From Clostridium punense (GTDB lineage: Bacteria; Bacillota; Clostridia; Clostridiales; Clostridiaceae), in contig NZ_JAGGLL010000018.1 of assembly GCF_017874425.1 (NCBI RefSeq), forward strand, positions 40,239 through 104,238: a stretch of DNA of 64,000 nucleotides. The letters run 5' to 3'. The position numbers were made by a program, and so were the translations under genes. This document shows positions 25,459 to 35,158 of this stretch, in pieces; the stretch's first letter is position 1, and each line of letters begins with the position of its first letter. Below the pieces are notes generated by a model that saw only the letters and a list, made by a program, of their open reading frames with translations, had not been told where the DNA came from and made no database searches.

Positions 25459-26565
25459 ATGAAAAAGGTAATTTCGATGATAACATCTTTATTCATGGCA
25501 GCTACAATTTTTGCAGGTTGTAGCAATGGTGGGGCTGCAACAACAAGCAGTAATAAAAAGGACGAGATAAAAGTAGGGTTCATTTATGTTGGACCTCCAG
25601 GAGATGGGGGATACACCTATCAACATGACCAAGGAAGAAAGTATCTTGAAGAACAGTTGAAGGTAAAGACAATTGCTAAAGAAAATGTTAAGGAAGATAA
25701 GGCAGAAGTAAGAAAAGTAATAGATGGCATGGTAGATGAGGGAGCTAATGTAATTTTCTCTACAAGCTTTGGATTTATGGATGGTACAGAAGAAGCAGCT
25801 AAAGCTTATCCAAATGTTAAATTTTTTCATGCATCAGGCTATAAATCAAATGATACAAACTTTGTAAATTACTTTGGAAGAATAGAAGAGCCAAGATATC
25901 TTGCTGGTATGGTTGCAGGATTAAAAACTAAAACAAATAAAATAGGATTTGTATCCGCTTTTGAAATACCTGAGTGTATAAGAGGAATTAATGCATTTAC
26001 TTTAGGAGCTCAAGCAGTTAATCCAGATGTGAAAGTAGTAGTTAAGTGGGCTCACACTTGGTATGATCCAGCTATTGAAAAACAAGCAGCCTTAGCTCTA
26101 TTAGATGAAGGGGTAGATGTTTTAACTCAGCATATGGATTCACCAGCTGTACAACAAGCAGCTGAAGAAAGAGGAGCTTTTGCTGTTGGTTATCATTCAG
26201 ATATGGCAGATAAGGCACCAAAGGCAAATATGACTTCTGCTGTATGGAACTGGGGTCCTTATTATGTAGAGCAAGTTAAGAAGATACAAGAAGGAACTTG
26301 GAAACCTGAGAACTATTGGGGACATATGAAGGATGGAGTTGTAGATATAGCTCCTTTAACTGCTAATGCACCAGCTGGAGCAAAAGAAAAAGTTGAAGCA
26401 GCAAAGGCAGATATACTTTCAGGTAAACTTAATGTATTTACTGGACCATTAAAGGATCAATCGGGGAAAGAAAGAATAGCTGCTGGAAAAACTCTTACAG
26501 ATGAAGAACAATTAAGTATGGATTGGTTTGTTCAAGGTGTTGAAGGTAGCCCTAGCGCAAAATAA
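25459..26565 (+). CDS. BMP-family purine nucleoside-binding lipoprotein (NupN-like)
   Basis: 368 aa. A lipoprotein signal peptide ends IFAGC with lipid-anchor Cys21. The mature part has the BMP/Med type periplasmic-binding fold: VGFIYVGPPGDGGYTYQHDQGRKYL near the N-terminus and FVNYFGRIEEPRYLAGMVAGLKTK in the middle. Family members bind nucleosides for ABC uptake. AAGGAGAG precedes the ATG. It is followed by a double-ATPase subunit and two permeases in an NupNOPQ arrangement, downstream of xpt and under the same riboswitch. Confidence 0.88.
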   Translation: MKKVISMITSLFMAATIFAGCSNGGAATTSSNKKDEIKVGFIYVGPPGDGGYTYQHDQGRKYLEEQLKVKTIAKENVKEDKAEVRKVIDGMVDEGANVIFSTSFGFMDGTEEAAKAYPNVKFFHASGYKSNDTNFVNYFGRIEEPRYLAGMVAGLKTKTNKIGFVSAFEIPECIRGINAFTLGAQAVNPDVKVVVKWAHTWYDPAIEKQAALALLDEGVDVLTQHMDSPAVQQAAEERGAFAVGYHSDMADKAPKANMTSAVWNWGPYYVEQVKKIQEGTWKPENYWGHMKDGVVDIAPLTANAPAGAKEKVEAAKADILSGKLNVFTGPLKDQSGKERIAAGKTLTDEEQLSMDWFVQGVEGSPSAK

Positions 26566-26583
26566 TTGAAATAGGTGATTTAA

Positions 26584-28116
26584 ATGAATAAAAGAGTACA
26601 TTTTATTTCCATGGAAGATATAACAAAATCTTTTGGTAGTGTAATTGCAAATAAAAATATAAGTTTTCAAGTGTATGAAGGTGAAGTTCATGCTCTTCTA
26701 GGAGAAAATGGAGCGGGAAAAAGTACTCTTATGAACATGTTGTCAGGGGTTTACACTCCTGACAAGGGTTCTATATTTGTCCATGGTAAGAAGGTAAGTT
26801 TTTCTTCTCCAAAGGATTCTATAAAAGCTGGTATTGGGATGATTTATCAGCATTTTAAACTAGTTGAAGCTATGAGTGGAAGAGACAATATAGTTTTAGG
26901 ACAAAAAAGTTCATTTTTTAGAAGTAAAAAGGTTGTAGATGAAAAGACTAAAAATATATGTGACAAATATGAACTTAATATAAACTTAGACAAAATGGTT
27001 TATGATATGTCAGTAGCTGAAAAACAAATTTTGGAAATAATAAAGGTTTTGTATAGAGGGGCAAAAATTCTAATACTTGATGAGCCAACTACAGTATTTA
27101 CACCTCAAGATGTAGAAAAACTTTTTAAAATCATGAGAAAAATGAAGGAAAACGGTTGTGCAATTATTTTTATAACTCATAAGATGGATGAGGTAATGGA
27201 AATTGCAGATAGAATTACTGTACTTAGAAAGGGAGAAACCATAAAGACTTTGGACAAGAATTCTACAAACCCAAGAGAGCTTGCTGAACTTATGGTTGGA
27301 AGAAGTATTGATTTATCTATAAAAAAATCTAGTGGTGAAATAGGAAAGAGCCTTCTTCAGGTTAAGGACTTAAAGGTTTGTAATGAAGAGGGAAATTATG
27401 CTTTAAACAATATAACTTTTGATATGTATCAGGGTGAAGTTTTAGGTATTGCTGGCATAGCTGGAAGTGGACAAAAAGAAATTTGTGAAGCAATTTCTGG
27501 AATCTGCAAAGTAAATAATGGACAGATAATATTTAAAGGTGAAGACATAACACAGAAAAATCCAAGGGAAATAATATCAAAAGGAATTTCTATGAGTTTT
27601 ATTCCAGAGGATAGACTTGGTATGGGACTTGTTGCTTCTATGGATATGGTGGAAAATCTAATGCTTAAGGCCTATCACAACAACAAAGGTATTTTTATAA
27701 ATAGAGCTCCTGTAAGAGTTAAGGCTGAAGAGATAAAGAAAAAGCTAGATATAAAGACACCAAGTATATACTATCCAATCAAAAATCTTTCAGGAGGCAA
27801 TATCCAAAAGATACTTTTGGGGAGAGAATTAGATTGTAATCCCCATTTACTTATAATGGCCTACCCAGTTAGAGGGCTTGATATAAACACTTGTTATGCA
27901 ATTTATGATTTAATTAATGAACAAAGAGCAAAGGGTGTATCAGTGCTATTCATAGGTGAAGATATAGATGTATTAATGCAACTATGTGATAGAGTTATGG
28001 TAATTTGTGATGGAGCTATCACAGGTATAGTAAACCCAGAAACTTCCACAAAAGAGGATATCGGGCTACTTATGGCAGGGGGAATTAAGACACAGGTTAA
28101 GGAGGGCATAGCATGA
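26584..28116 (+). CDS. Nucleoside ABC transporter ATP-binding protein (NupO-like)
   Basis: 510 aa with two ABC domains, as in ribose/nucleoside CUT2-type transporters. Domain 1 has GENGAGKST (residues 40-48), a divergent signature MSVAEKQ, and LILDEPT. Domain 2 has a degenerate P-loop (IAGSGQKE), LSGGNIQK, and LLIMAYPVRGLD in place of a standard Walker B, which is normal for this family. It energises nucleoside import with the two permeases. Its stop overlaps the next start by 4 nt (ATGA), a sign of coupled translation. Confidence 0.9.
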   Translation: MNKRVHFISMEDITKSFGSVIANKNISFQVYEGEVHALLGENGAGKSTLMNMLSGVYTPDKGSIFVHGKKVSFSSPKDSIKAGIGMIYQHFKLVEAMSGRDNIVLGQKSSFFRSKKVVDEKTKNICDKYELNINLDKMVYDMSVAEKQILEIIKVLYRGAKILILDEPTTVFTPQDVEKLFKIMRKMKENGCAIIFITHKMDEVMEIADRITVLRKGETIKTLDKNSTNPRELAELMVGRSIDLSIKKSSGEIGKSLLQVKDLKVCNEEGNYALNNITFDMYQGEVLGIAGIAGSGQKEICEAISGICKVNNGQIIFKGEDITQKNPREIISKGISMSFIPEDRLGMGLVASMDMVENLMLKAYHNNKGIFINRAPVRVKAEEIKKKLDIKTPSIYYPIKNLSGGNIQKILLGRELDCNPHLLIMAYPVRGLDINTCYAIYDLINEQRAKGVSVLFIGEDIDVLMQLCDRVMVICDGAITGIVNPETSTKEDIGLLMAGGIKTQVKEGIA

Positions 28117-29204
28117 TAAGATTTAAAAAGAAAAGCGAAATAACTAAAAGGGAAAGTATGATAATTCGAACCTTAGCAGTTGTTTTAGCCCTTATAGTTT
28201 GTTCTTTATTTTTATTATTTCTATCCTTAAATCCTATTGAGATTTATGCATCAATGTTAAAGGGCGCTTTCGGCTCTGTGTATAAGACTAAATCAACCCT
28301 TGTTAAAGCAATTCCATTAGTAATTACCTCACTTGGAATTACAGTGGCTTTTAAAATGAGATTTTGGAATATAGGAGGAGAAGGTCAAATTTTAATGGGA
28401 GCTCTTGCTTCTTCCTTTGTAGCCTTGAAGCTAACAAGTATTCCAAATTTTGCAGTGATACCAATGATGATTTTAGCAGGTATTTTAGGTGGTGCTCTGT
28501 GGGCCATTATTCCAGCAATGCTAAAGACAAAATTAGGTACAAATGAAACTATTATTACCTTAATGATGAATTACATAGCCTTGAAATTAATAACTTTTCT
28601 CCAATATGGGCCTTGGAAGGATCCTGGCGCAAAAGGATTCCCTAAAATCCCAGATTTTAAGAAAGCAGCAGTGCTTCCTCAGGTTTTTGGAATTCATATT
28701 GGTTGGATATTTGCAATATTATTAGTAATAATCATATACATATTTATTAATCATACAAAGAAGGGTTATGAAATATCAGTTCTTGGAGAAAGTGAAAAAA
28801 CAGCACTTTATGCTGGAATCAATGTAAATAAAACTATATTATTTGCAATGGTTGTAAGTGGCGGACTTTGTGGCTTAGTTGGAATGATTCAAGTTTCAGC
28901 TGTATATAATACACTTTCAATCCAGGTTTCTGGTGGTGTTGGCTTTACTGCAATAATAATTGCCTGGCTTTCACAGCTTAATGCTTTTGCTACCCTTATA
29001 GTTTCAATTCTATTTGCAGCACTTGTAGAGGGCGGCACTTATATTCAAACAGCCTTTAATATTCCTGAAGCAGTTGCATTAATAATTCAGTCTGTAATTT
29101 TATTTTTTGTACTAGGATGTGAATTCTTTATAAAGTATAAGGTTGTATTTTCAAAAGATAACACAAAGGTTAATTCACTTAAAGTTACAAAGGAGGAGAT
29201 GTAA
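28113..29204 (+). CDS. Nucleoside ABC transporter permease (NupP-like)
   Basis: 363 aa with about eight to ten hydrophobic helices. The segment FWNIGGEGQILMGAL is the hallmark loop of BPD_transp_2 permeases of the nucleoside/branched-chain class. TLVKAIPLVITSLGITVAFKMR and NETIITLMMNYIALKLI are also typical. It overlaps its neighbours by 4 nt upstream and 1 nt downstream, so the transporter genes form one tightly coupled unit. Confidence 0.9.
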   Translation: MIRFKKKSEITKRESMIIRTLAVVLALIVCSLFLLFLSLNPIEIYASMLKGAFGSVYKTKSTLVKAIPLVITSLGITVAFKMRFWNIGGEGQILMGALASSFVALKLTSIPNFAVIPMMILAGILGGALWAIIPAMLKTKLGTNETIITLMMNYIALKLITFLQYGPWKDPGAKGFPKIPDFKKAAVLPQVFGIHIGWIFAILLVIIIYIFINHTKKGYEISVLGESEKTALYAGINVNKTILFAMVVSGGLCGLVGMIQVSAVYNTLSIQVSGGVGFTAIIIAWLSQLNAFATLIVSILFAALVEGGTYIQTAFNIPEAVALIIQSVILFFVLGCEFFIKYKVVFSKDNTKVNSLKVTKEEM

Positions 29205-30139
29205 TGTCAAGTTTAGAACTTTTTCTAGCGGCGGCTATTGTTGCAGGAACTCCAATTCTTTTTGCTACCTTAGGTGAGATAATCACTGAAAAATCAGGAA
29301 ATTTAAATCTTGGGGTTGAAGGTATGATGCTAATGGGTGCAATTATTGGTTTTACTACAGGGCTAAAAACAGCAAATCCGGTATTAGCACTATTTGCAGC
29401 TATGGTAGCTGGAGCTGCAGGGGCAGCTATTTACGCCTTTTTAACTATTACTTTAAGAACTAACCAAGAGGTTACAGGACTTACCTTAACTATCTTTGGA
29501 ACTGGGTTTTCAAACTTTGTAGGTAAAGGATTCGTTGGACAAGTTGCTCCGGAAAATCTACAACAGTTTTTTAGTAAGGTAGAGATTCCATTACTTTCTA
29601 ATATACCCTTTCTAGGAAATATATTTTTTAAACAAGATATCTTTGTTTACATAGGATACATTCTTACTTTGGTTTTAGGAATCTACTTATATAATACTTC
29701 TAAGGGGTTAAACCTTAAAGCTGTGGGAGAAAACCCAGCTGCTGCAGATGCAGCAAGTATAAATATAACTTTATATAAGTATGTTCATGTTATAGTCGGT
29801 GGAGCTCTTTGTGGTCTTGGTGGAGCCTATCTCTCTTTAGTGAACGTACCTACCTGGCAAGAAGGGGTAACCGCTGGGAGAGGCTGGATAGCAATAGCTC
29901 TTGTTATTTTCTCTACTTGGAACCCATACAAAGCACTACTAGGAGCATTTTTATTTGGAGGTCTTGAAATAATCGGTTTTAGACTTCAAGGAACCAGTAT
30001 ACAAATATCTCAATACTTAATTGATATGTTACCTTATTTAGTAACCATATTGGTATTAGTGTTTGCATCACTTAAAAAGAGCAGAAAAAACAGTGGACCA
30101 AAAGCGTTAGGTGGAGCGTACTTTAGAGAAGAGCGTTAA
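29204..30139 (+). CDS. Nucleoside ABC transporter permease (NupQ-like)
   Basis: 311 aa with about eight hydrophobic helices. GEIITEKSGNLNLGVEGMMLMGA carries the NLGVEG loop of the second permease in this transporter class, and AGRGWIAIALVIFSTWNPYKALLGAFLFGG is the conserved C-terminal loop. AAGGAGGAGATG is the ribosome site, with a TAATG overlap to the preceding gene. It is the last gene of the riboswitch operon; a terminator follows at 30256. Confidence 0.9.
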   Translation: MSSLELFLAAAIVAGTPILFATLGEIITEKSGNLNLGVEGMMLMGAIIGFTTGLKTANPVLALFAAMVAGAAGAAIYAFLTITLRTNQEVTGLTLTIFGTGFSNFVGKGFVGQVAPENLQQFFSKVEIPLLSNIPFLGNIFFKQDIFVYIGYILTLVLGIYLYNTSKGLNLKAVGENPAAADAASINITLYKYVHVIVGGALCGLGGAYLSLVNVPTWQEGVTAGRGWIAIALVIFSTWNPYKALLGAFLFGGLEIIGFRLQGTSIQISQYLIDMLPYLVTILVLVFASLKKSRKNSGPKALGGAYFREER

Positions 30140-30255
30140 TTAAATAAGTTAATAAGAAGAAAGAAATTAATAAAGTAGTAGAATAGTTAAGGATTTAGTA
30201 CTACTAGGTGTTTAGATTAATCAGGTAAAATAGGGAATGTTATAACTTAAATTCT

Positions 30256-30297
30256 AAAAGTCATGGTGTTTTAAAACCTATGGCTTTTATTTTTTTG
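30256..30297 (+). terminator. Intrinsic terminator of the purine operon
   Basis: AAAAGTCATGG pairs with CCTATGGCTTTT with minor internal mismatch and is followed by ATTTTTTT. Confidence 0.75.
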
Positions 30298-30410
30298 TCC
30301 ATTTAATTAAATATTCAGACCAATTTGATAAATACATGAAAAATTAGATAAAGTAAAATAAATGTAAGGGATTTTAGAATGAAAATCTATATGAGGTTGG
30401 GAGGAAAAGA

Positions 30411-31586
30411 ATGAAAAAATTTAAAGTTGGTGTTATAGGAACTGGAATGAGAACTATTTTTCTTATGAATGAGGTTTTAAAGAGAGAAGAACTTGAGGTA
30501 GTAGCTGTTTGTGATATAAATAGAGAAAGCCTTGATATGGTTACAGACAATTATAAGATAAATTGGACGGAATATGATAGTTATAAAGATTTATTAGCTC
30601 GTGAAGATATAGAAGGAGTTATAATTGCTAGCCCAGATTATTGTCATGAAGAACAAGCAATTTCAGCTTTTGAGGCAGGAAAGCATGTATTTCTTGAAAA
30701 ACCAATAGCTATCTCCATAGAAGGAGCTAAAAAAGTTCTTAGGAAAAGAGATGAATCAGGAAAGACTCTTTTGATAGGTTTTGTTTTAAGATACAACAAG
30801 CTGTATAAGAAGATGAAAGAGATAATAGATAGTGGAGTTATTGGCGAAGTTAAGACAGGGTGGATACTCCACTCCGTGGGAGCAGGAAGTGATTGGTATT
30901 TCCATGACTGGCATGGCTTAATGGATAATACAGGAGGACTACTACTTCAAAAGGGAAGTCATGATTTTGATATTATTAATTGGGTTGTGGACTCCAAGGT
31001 TAAAAGAATTGCAGCTATGGGAAGTAGAGACTTTTTTAAAGGCGATAAACCAAATGACTTAGTGTGTGAAAAATGTGATGACAGAACCACCTGCACAGAA
31101 GCTATTAAAGAACATAGAATATCATGGAAAACTGCAAATGGAAATAATGCGGATATACTATACAACAGATGGAGAAATCAATGTGTTTATAGACAAGAGG
31201 TTGATGCGCTAGATAATCATCAAGTTTTATTAGAATATGAAAATGGTGTGAAGGTCACTTACCTAGAGTGCCACTATACTCCTGATGATAACAGAGAATA
31301 TATTTTTATTGGAACTAAAGGAAAGATTAAGTTAGATGACGCCAATGATACTATAACTGTCCAAATAAGAAGTGGAATGTATGACAGGAAGGAGGAAATT
31401 GTATATAAAAACCTCCAGTCTTCAGAAGGCCACGGAGGTGGAGATAAATATATTCTTGATGATTTTATTTATGCTCTAAAAACTGGAAAGCAGCCAAATG
31501 CAGGTGGAGAAGCAGGCTATTATGCCATAGAAGCAGGGCTTTTAGCTCATAAAGCCATAAGAGAGGAAAAAATTATCCAAGTATAA
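30411..31586 (+). CDS. Gfo/Idh/MocA family oxidoreductase
   Basis: 391 aa. The N-terminal Rossmann fold has VGVIGTGMRT and VVAVCDIN. EKPIAISIEGAKK holds the EKP motif, and GSHDFDIINWVV holds the catalytic His/Asp region. A Cys group (VCEKCDDRTTC) sits in the substrate domain. It oxidises or reduces a sugar or inositol derivative using NAD(P). GGGAGGAAAAG precedes the ATG. A truncated paralog lies at 32707, and an AraC regulator lies convergently downstream. Confidence 0.88.
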   Translation: MKKFKVGVIGTGMRTIFLMNEVLKREELEVVAVCDINRESLDMVTDNYKINWTEYDSYKDLLAREDIEGVIIASPDYCHEEQAISAFEAGKHVFLEKPIAISIEGAKKVLRKRDESGKTLLIGFVLRYNKLYKKMKEIIDSGVIGEVKTGWILHSVGAGSDWYFHDWHGLMDNTGGLLLQKGSHDFDIINWVVDSKVKRIAAMGSRDFFKGDKPNDLVCEKCDDRTTCTEAIKEHRISWKTANGNNADILYNRWRNQCVYRQEVDALDNHQVLLEYENGVKVTYLECHYTPDDNREYIFIGTKGKIKLDDANDTITVQIRSGMYDRKEEIVYKNLQSSEGHGGGDKYILDDFIYALKTGKQPNAGGEAGYYAIEAGLLAHKAIREEKIIQV

Positions 31587-31593
31587 TTTAAAA

Positions 31594-31616
31594 GGCCAAC
31601 CAGTTATAGGTTGGCC
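31594..31616. terminator. Shared terminator between convergent genes
   Basis: A perfect 8-bp stem GGCCAACC (31594-31601) with GGTTGGCC (31609-31616) lies between the dehydrogenase and the convergent araC-type gene, overlapping the latter's last codons. It has A-rich and T-containing flanks and can serve both directions. Confidence 0.65.
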
Positions 31617-32503
31617 ATTGCTTTTACAGAAGTAGCATACTCAGATGGAGACATATCTGTTGCTTCTTTAAAGGAACGAGAAAAAGTGTGTACTGATTTG
31701 TAACCAAGCATATAAGCAATCTGAGTAAAGTTATATTGTTGCTCTCTTATAAGAGTTTTTGCTTCATTGATTTTAAGATTCTTAAAATATGTCATAGCCC
31801 CAAGGTTTGTGTTGGTCTTAAATAAAGTTTTTAAATAAGTCTTCCCTAAGGAAAAATGATTGCAAATATCTTCAAAGGTTAAATCAGAAGCTATATTTTC
31901 ATGCATATATTCAATAATATCATCAACTAAGCCTTTTTCCATCTTTGCTAAAGTGCTTTCATTGAGCCTTTTAGAAGAATGGTCAAAACTACCTTTTCTT
32001 ATTAATTTAATTAACAGAAGTTCAAGATGAATTTTAATTAATTGTTCCGAACCGAAAAGAGGGTTTTCATGCTTAAGTAGTTTGTTATGGCCACCTAGGG
32101 CATTGCTATAAGCCTTTTGAGATTCTTTTACAATTTCGGCAATTAAATTTTTTTCAGAAGCTTCTATTTGCATAATCTTATTAGAGAAGTAGTCCATAGC
32201 TGGATCTTTACACTCAAAACTCATAATCATGAGGTTAGGTGCTACTTTGCCATTGGCCCATTCGCTATGAAACTCATTAGGTTTATGAAAAATAATATCT
32301 CCTTGGGTAAGTTTGTAGCCTTTAGTGTCGGCCATTACTTCTACCTCACCTTTGTCTACATATAAAAACTCCCAAAAATCATGTTTTTCTCCTCTGAAAA
32401 TGTAATCAGAGGCAAATTCGAAATAATGTATGGTAACAATTTTATCTATATTAATAACAAGATTAATGGGTGTTTTATAATATTCTTCTGCATAATTATT
32501 CAT
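31604..32503 (-). CDS. AraC-family transcriptional regulator
   Basis: 299 aa. The N-terminal cupin-like sensor (GEVEVMADTKGYKLTQGDIIFHKPNEFHSEW) is followed by two C-terminal helix-turn-helix units: LTFEDICNHFSLGKTYLKTLFK and YNFTQIAYMLGYKSVHTFSRSFKEATDMSPSEY. The ribosome site GGGGGAGGGA lies upstream on the minus strand. It is divergent from the truncated dehydrogenase, nucleotidyltransferase and kinase genes, and is likely their sugar-responsive regulator. Confidence 0.9.
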   Translation of the reverse strand: MNNYAEEYYKTPINLVINIDKIVTIHYFEFASDYIFRGEKHDFWEFLYVDKGEVEVMADTKGYKLTQGDIIFHKPNEFHSEWANGKVAPNLMIMSFECKDPAMDYFSNKIMQIEASEKNLIAEIVKESQKAYSNALGGHNKLLKHENPLFGSEQLIKIHLELLLIKLIRKGSFDHSSKRLNESTLAKMEKGLVDDIIEYMHENIASDLTFEDICNHFSLGKTYLKTLFKTNTNLGAMTYFKNLKINEAKTLIREQQYNFTQIAYMLGYKSVHTFSRSFKEATDMSPSEYATSVKAMANL

Positions 32504-32706
32504 TCATATATCCCTCCCCCATTACTATATTAAAGGTAATATAAGGGGTTTGTCTAGTAAATAATGGTATATTTGTTTGTTAAAATAAAGATTAATTAAA
32601 GGTGCATAAAAAGTACTAAATGAAAGCTGTTGAAGTCTATTGCTCAAAAGGAGAAATAAAAGATGGTAAGGAAGTTTTAAATAAGAGGATTTAAGGAGGA
32701 AGGATA

Positions 32707-33036
32707 ATGAGAAAGTTTAAAATTGGAATCATTGGAGCGGGAATGAGAGCTATGTTTCTTATGAATGAAATTTTAGAAAGAGAGGAGCTTCAGGTTGTTG
32801 CAATATCAGATATTAGTGAATATAGCATGAATCAATTATGTAACAAATTTGATAAGCCGTGGGACAAATACACTAACTACATTGAGTTACTTTCTAGAAA
32901 AGATATTGAAGGAGTTATTATACTAAGTCCTGATTATGTCCATGAGGAACAGGCAGTTGCAGCCTTTCAAGCAGGAAAACATGTGTTTTTAGAAAAACCC
33001 CTAGCAATAACTTTGGAAGGGGGAATACTGTTATGA
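32707..33036 (+). pseudogene. Truncated Gfo/Idh/MocA oxidoreductase (N-terminal Rossmann domain only)
   Basis: Only 109 aa. It aligns throughout with the first 109 residues of the 391-aa dehydrogenase at 30411 (IGIIGAGMRA, EGVIILSPDYVHEEQA, EKPLAIT) and then ends abruptly in EGGILL. About 280 residues of substrate domain are missing. Its TGA overlaps the next gene's ATG (ATGA), and its last codons supply that gene's GAAGGGGG ribosome site. GGAGGAAGG precedes the start, so it is probably still translated. It is a deletion remnant or, less likely, a retained Rossmann-only protein. Confidence 0.75.
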
Positions 33037-33962
33037 TAAAACCTACATTAGTAGTTATGGCTGCAGGACTGGGAAGCAGATTTGGGGGATTAAAGCAAAT
33101 TACTCCTGTGGGACCTAATGAAGAAGTAATAATGGACTATTCAATCTATGATGCTATTAGAGCAGACTTTGGAAAAGTTGTATTTGTAATAAAAGAAAAA
33201 ATGCTAGAGGTTTTTAAAAATAGCATAGGAAAAAGAATTGAAGGGTTAGTAGAAACAGTCTACGTATTTCAAAAGTTAGATATGCTTCCAAAAGGCTATA
33301 GTTTGCCCAATGGAAGAAGTAAACCTTGGGGAACAGCCCATGCGGTGATGTGTTGTAAGGACTACGTAAATACTCCTTTTTTAGTGGTAAACGCAGATGA
33401 CTTTTATGGTGTTACTACTTATAAAATTATTTATGACTACCTTATTGGTTTGAAGGAGGAGAAGGACTTTTATCAATACTCTATGGTAGGTTTTAAATTA
33501 GGTAATACACTTTCTGAAAATGGTCATGTTGCTAGGGGAATATGCCAAGTTGATGATTTAGGCTTTTTAAGAGGAATTGAAGAAAGAACTGAAATTAAGA
33601 AGTTTCAACATGATGTAAAATATCGTGAAGCTGAGGAAAATTGGGCTAGTATTTCCGAAAACACCATAATTTCCATGAATGCCTGGGGACTTACACCTAG
33701 TATATTCAATGAGTTAGAAAAGAAGTTTTCAAGTTTTTTATTAGAGAAGCAAGATGAAATTTTAAAGGCCGAATATTTTTTGCCTGCTGTAATTGATAGT
33801 TTAATTCGTGAAAACAAGGCTAAGGTAAAGGTTCTTAAATCTGAAGAGCAATGGTATGGTGTTACCTATAAAGAAGACAAAGATATTATAGAGAATGCAA
33901 TTTTAAAGTTCATTAATAATGGCATATATCCAGAAAATTTATGGGGGAAACAAAATGAATAA
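33033..33962 (+). CDS. NDP-sugar nucleotidyltransferase-like protein
   Basis: 309 aa. The N-terminus VVMAAGLGSRFGGLKQITPVG is the nucleotide-binding loop of the NTP-transferase fold. WGTAHAVMCCKDYVNTPFLVVNADDFYG holds the catalytic Asp pair. It is expected to join a sugar-1-phosphate to UTP or another NTP. It overlaps a NahK-like kinase downstream by 8 nt, so the pair could phosphorylate and then activate an N-acetylhexosamine. It starts inside the stop of the truncated dehydrogenase. Confidence 0.8.
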   Translation: MIKPTLVVMAAGLGSRFGGLKQITPVGPNEEVIMDYSIYDAIRADFGKVVFVIKEKMLEVFKNSIGKRIEGLVETVYVFQKLDMLPKGYSLPNGRSKPWGTAHAVMCCKDYVNTPFLVVNADDFYGVTTYKIIYDYLIGLKEEKDFYQYSMVGFKLGNTLSENGHVARGICQVDDLGFLRGIEERTEIKKFQHDVKYREAEENWASISENTIISMNAWGLTPSIFNELEKKFSSFLLEKQDEILKAEYFLPAVIDSLIRENKAKVKVLKSEEQWYGVTYKEDKDIIENAILKFINNGIYPENLWGKQNE

Positions 33963-35061
33963 TGATTATAATTTTGAAGAAGTTATAAAGCAATTTAATT
34001 ATAAAGGTGACTTAGTTGATATACAACCTTATGGTGCTGGTCATATAAATGATACCTTTGCTGTGACTTTTCATAGGCCTCATGGAAACAATGTTAGATA
34101 TATTTTACAAAGAATAAATACAAGGATTTTTAAAGAACCTGAAAAACTTATGGAGAACATAGAGAATGTAACAGAATTTCTAAAAAAGAAAATTATAGCT
34201 TCAGGAGGCAATCCCAAAAGAGAAACATTAAATTTAGTGTATACAACTAATCATAAGCCTTTCTACTGTAGTTCTTTTGGAGGTTATTGGAGAAGTTATG
34301 TATTTATTGAAGGAGCACAAACCTATCAAGTAGTTGAAAGCTTGCAGCATTTTTATAATGCAGGAAAGGCTCTAGGAAACTTCGAAGAATTACTTTCAGA
34401 CTTTCCAGCAAAAAAACTCCATGAAACAATTCCAAACTTTCATAATACAAAAATTAGGTATGAAGAATTTTTACAGGTTTTAGCTGAGGATAAAATGAAT
34501 AGGGCTAAGGATGTTCAAAAAGAAATTGAGTTTGTATTGGAAAGAGGAAAGGAAACCACTGTTTTAGTAGAACTTTTAAATAGTGGAAAGCTACCACTTA
34601 GGGTTACCCATAATGATACAAAATTTAATAATGTTATGATAGACAATGACACTGGAGAAGGAGTTTGCGTAATAGATTTAGATACTATAATGCCAGGGTC
34701 AGCTCTTTATGACTTTGGAGATTCAATTCGCTCTGGAGCTAATCCAGCTGAAGAGGATGAAAGAGATTTATCTAAGGTATCTATGGATTTACAATTGTTT
34801 GAACACTTTACCCGCGGTTTCTTAGAAGGAACTAAACATTCACTAACGGATACTGAAATAGAGTACTTACCTTTTGCTGCTAAGCTCATGACTTTTGAGT
34901 GCGGAATAAGATTCTTAAGTGATCATCTAAATGGTGATACTTATTTTAAAATTCATAGAGAAAATCATAACTTAGATAGAGCAAGAACACAATTTAAAAT
35001 GGTTGAAGATATGGATAAAAAGTTTAATGAAATGAAGGCCATCGTAGATAAATATAGATAA
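33955..35061 (+). CDS. NahK-like N-acetylhexosamine 1-kinase / aminoglycoside phosphotransferase-fold kinase
   Basis: 368 aa from ATG 33955 (GGGGGAAAC upstream). VTHNDTKFNNVMIDN is the catalytic HxDxxxxN loop. VIDLDTIMPGSALYDFGDSIRSGAN supplies the metal Asp residues, in a wording close to bifidobacterial NahK. QPYGAGHINDTFAV is the N-lobe nucleotide loop. Phosphorylation of GlcNAc or GalNAc at C1 is the likely reaction, inferred from that resemblance and from the adjacent nucleotidyltransferase. Confidence 0.75.
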   Translation: MNNDYNFEEVIKQFNYKGDLVDIQPYGAGHINDTFAVTFHRPHGNNVRYILQRINTRIFKEPEKLMENIENVTEFLKKKIIASGGNPKRETLNLVYTTNHKPFYCSSFGGYWRSYVFIEGAQTYQVVESLQHFYNAGKALGNFEELLSDFPAKKLHETIPNFHNTKIRYEEFLQVLAEDKMNRAKDVQKEIEFVLERGKETTVLVELLNSGKLPLRVTHNDTKFNNVMIDNDTGEGVCVIDLDTIMPGSALYDFGDSIRSGANPAEEDERDLSKVSMDLQLFEHFTRGFLEGTKHSLTDTEIEYLPFAAKLMTFECGIRFLSDHLNGDTYFKIHRENHNLDRARTQFKMVEDMDKKFNEMKAIVDKYR

Positions 35062-35158
35062 CTTATAGAAACATGTAGTTTAGTAAATATTATAAAATTC
35101 TTACCAAAACTATTGAAAGTTAAACAGGTAAAGAATATAGGATAAAGGGGCGTTTGAA

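Noticed and set aside
32621..32695. 24-codon frame between araC and the truncated dehydrogenase
   Set aside because: No ribosome site and no features; it probably arises by chance in the leader.
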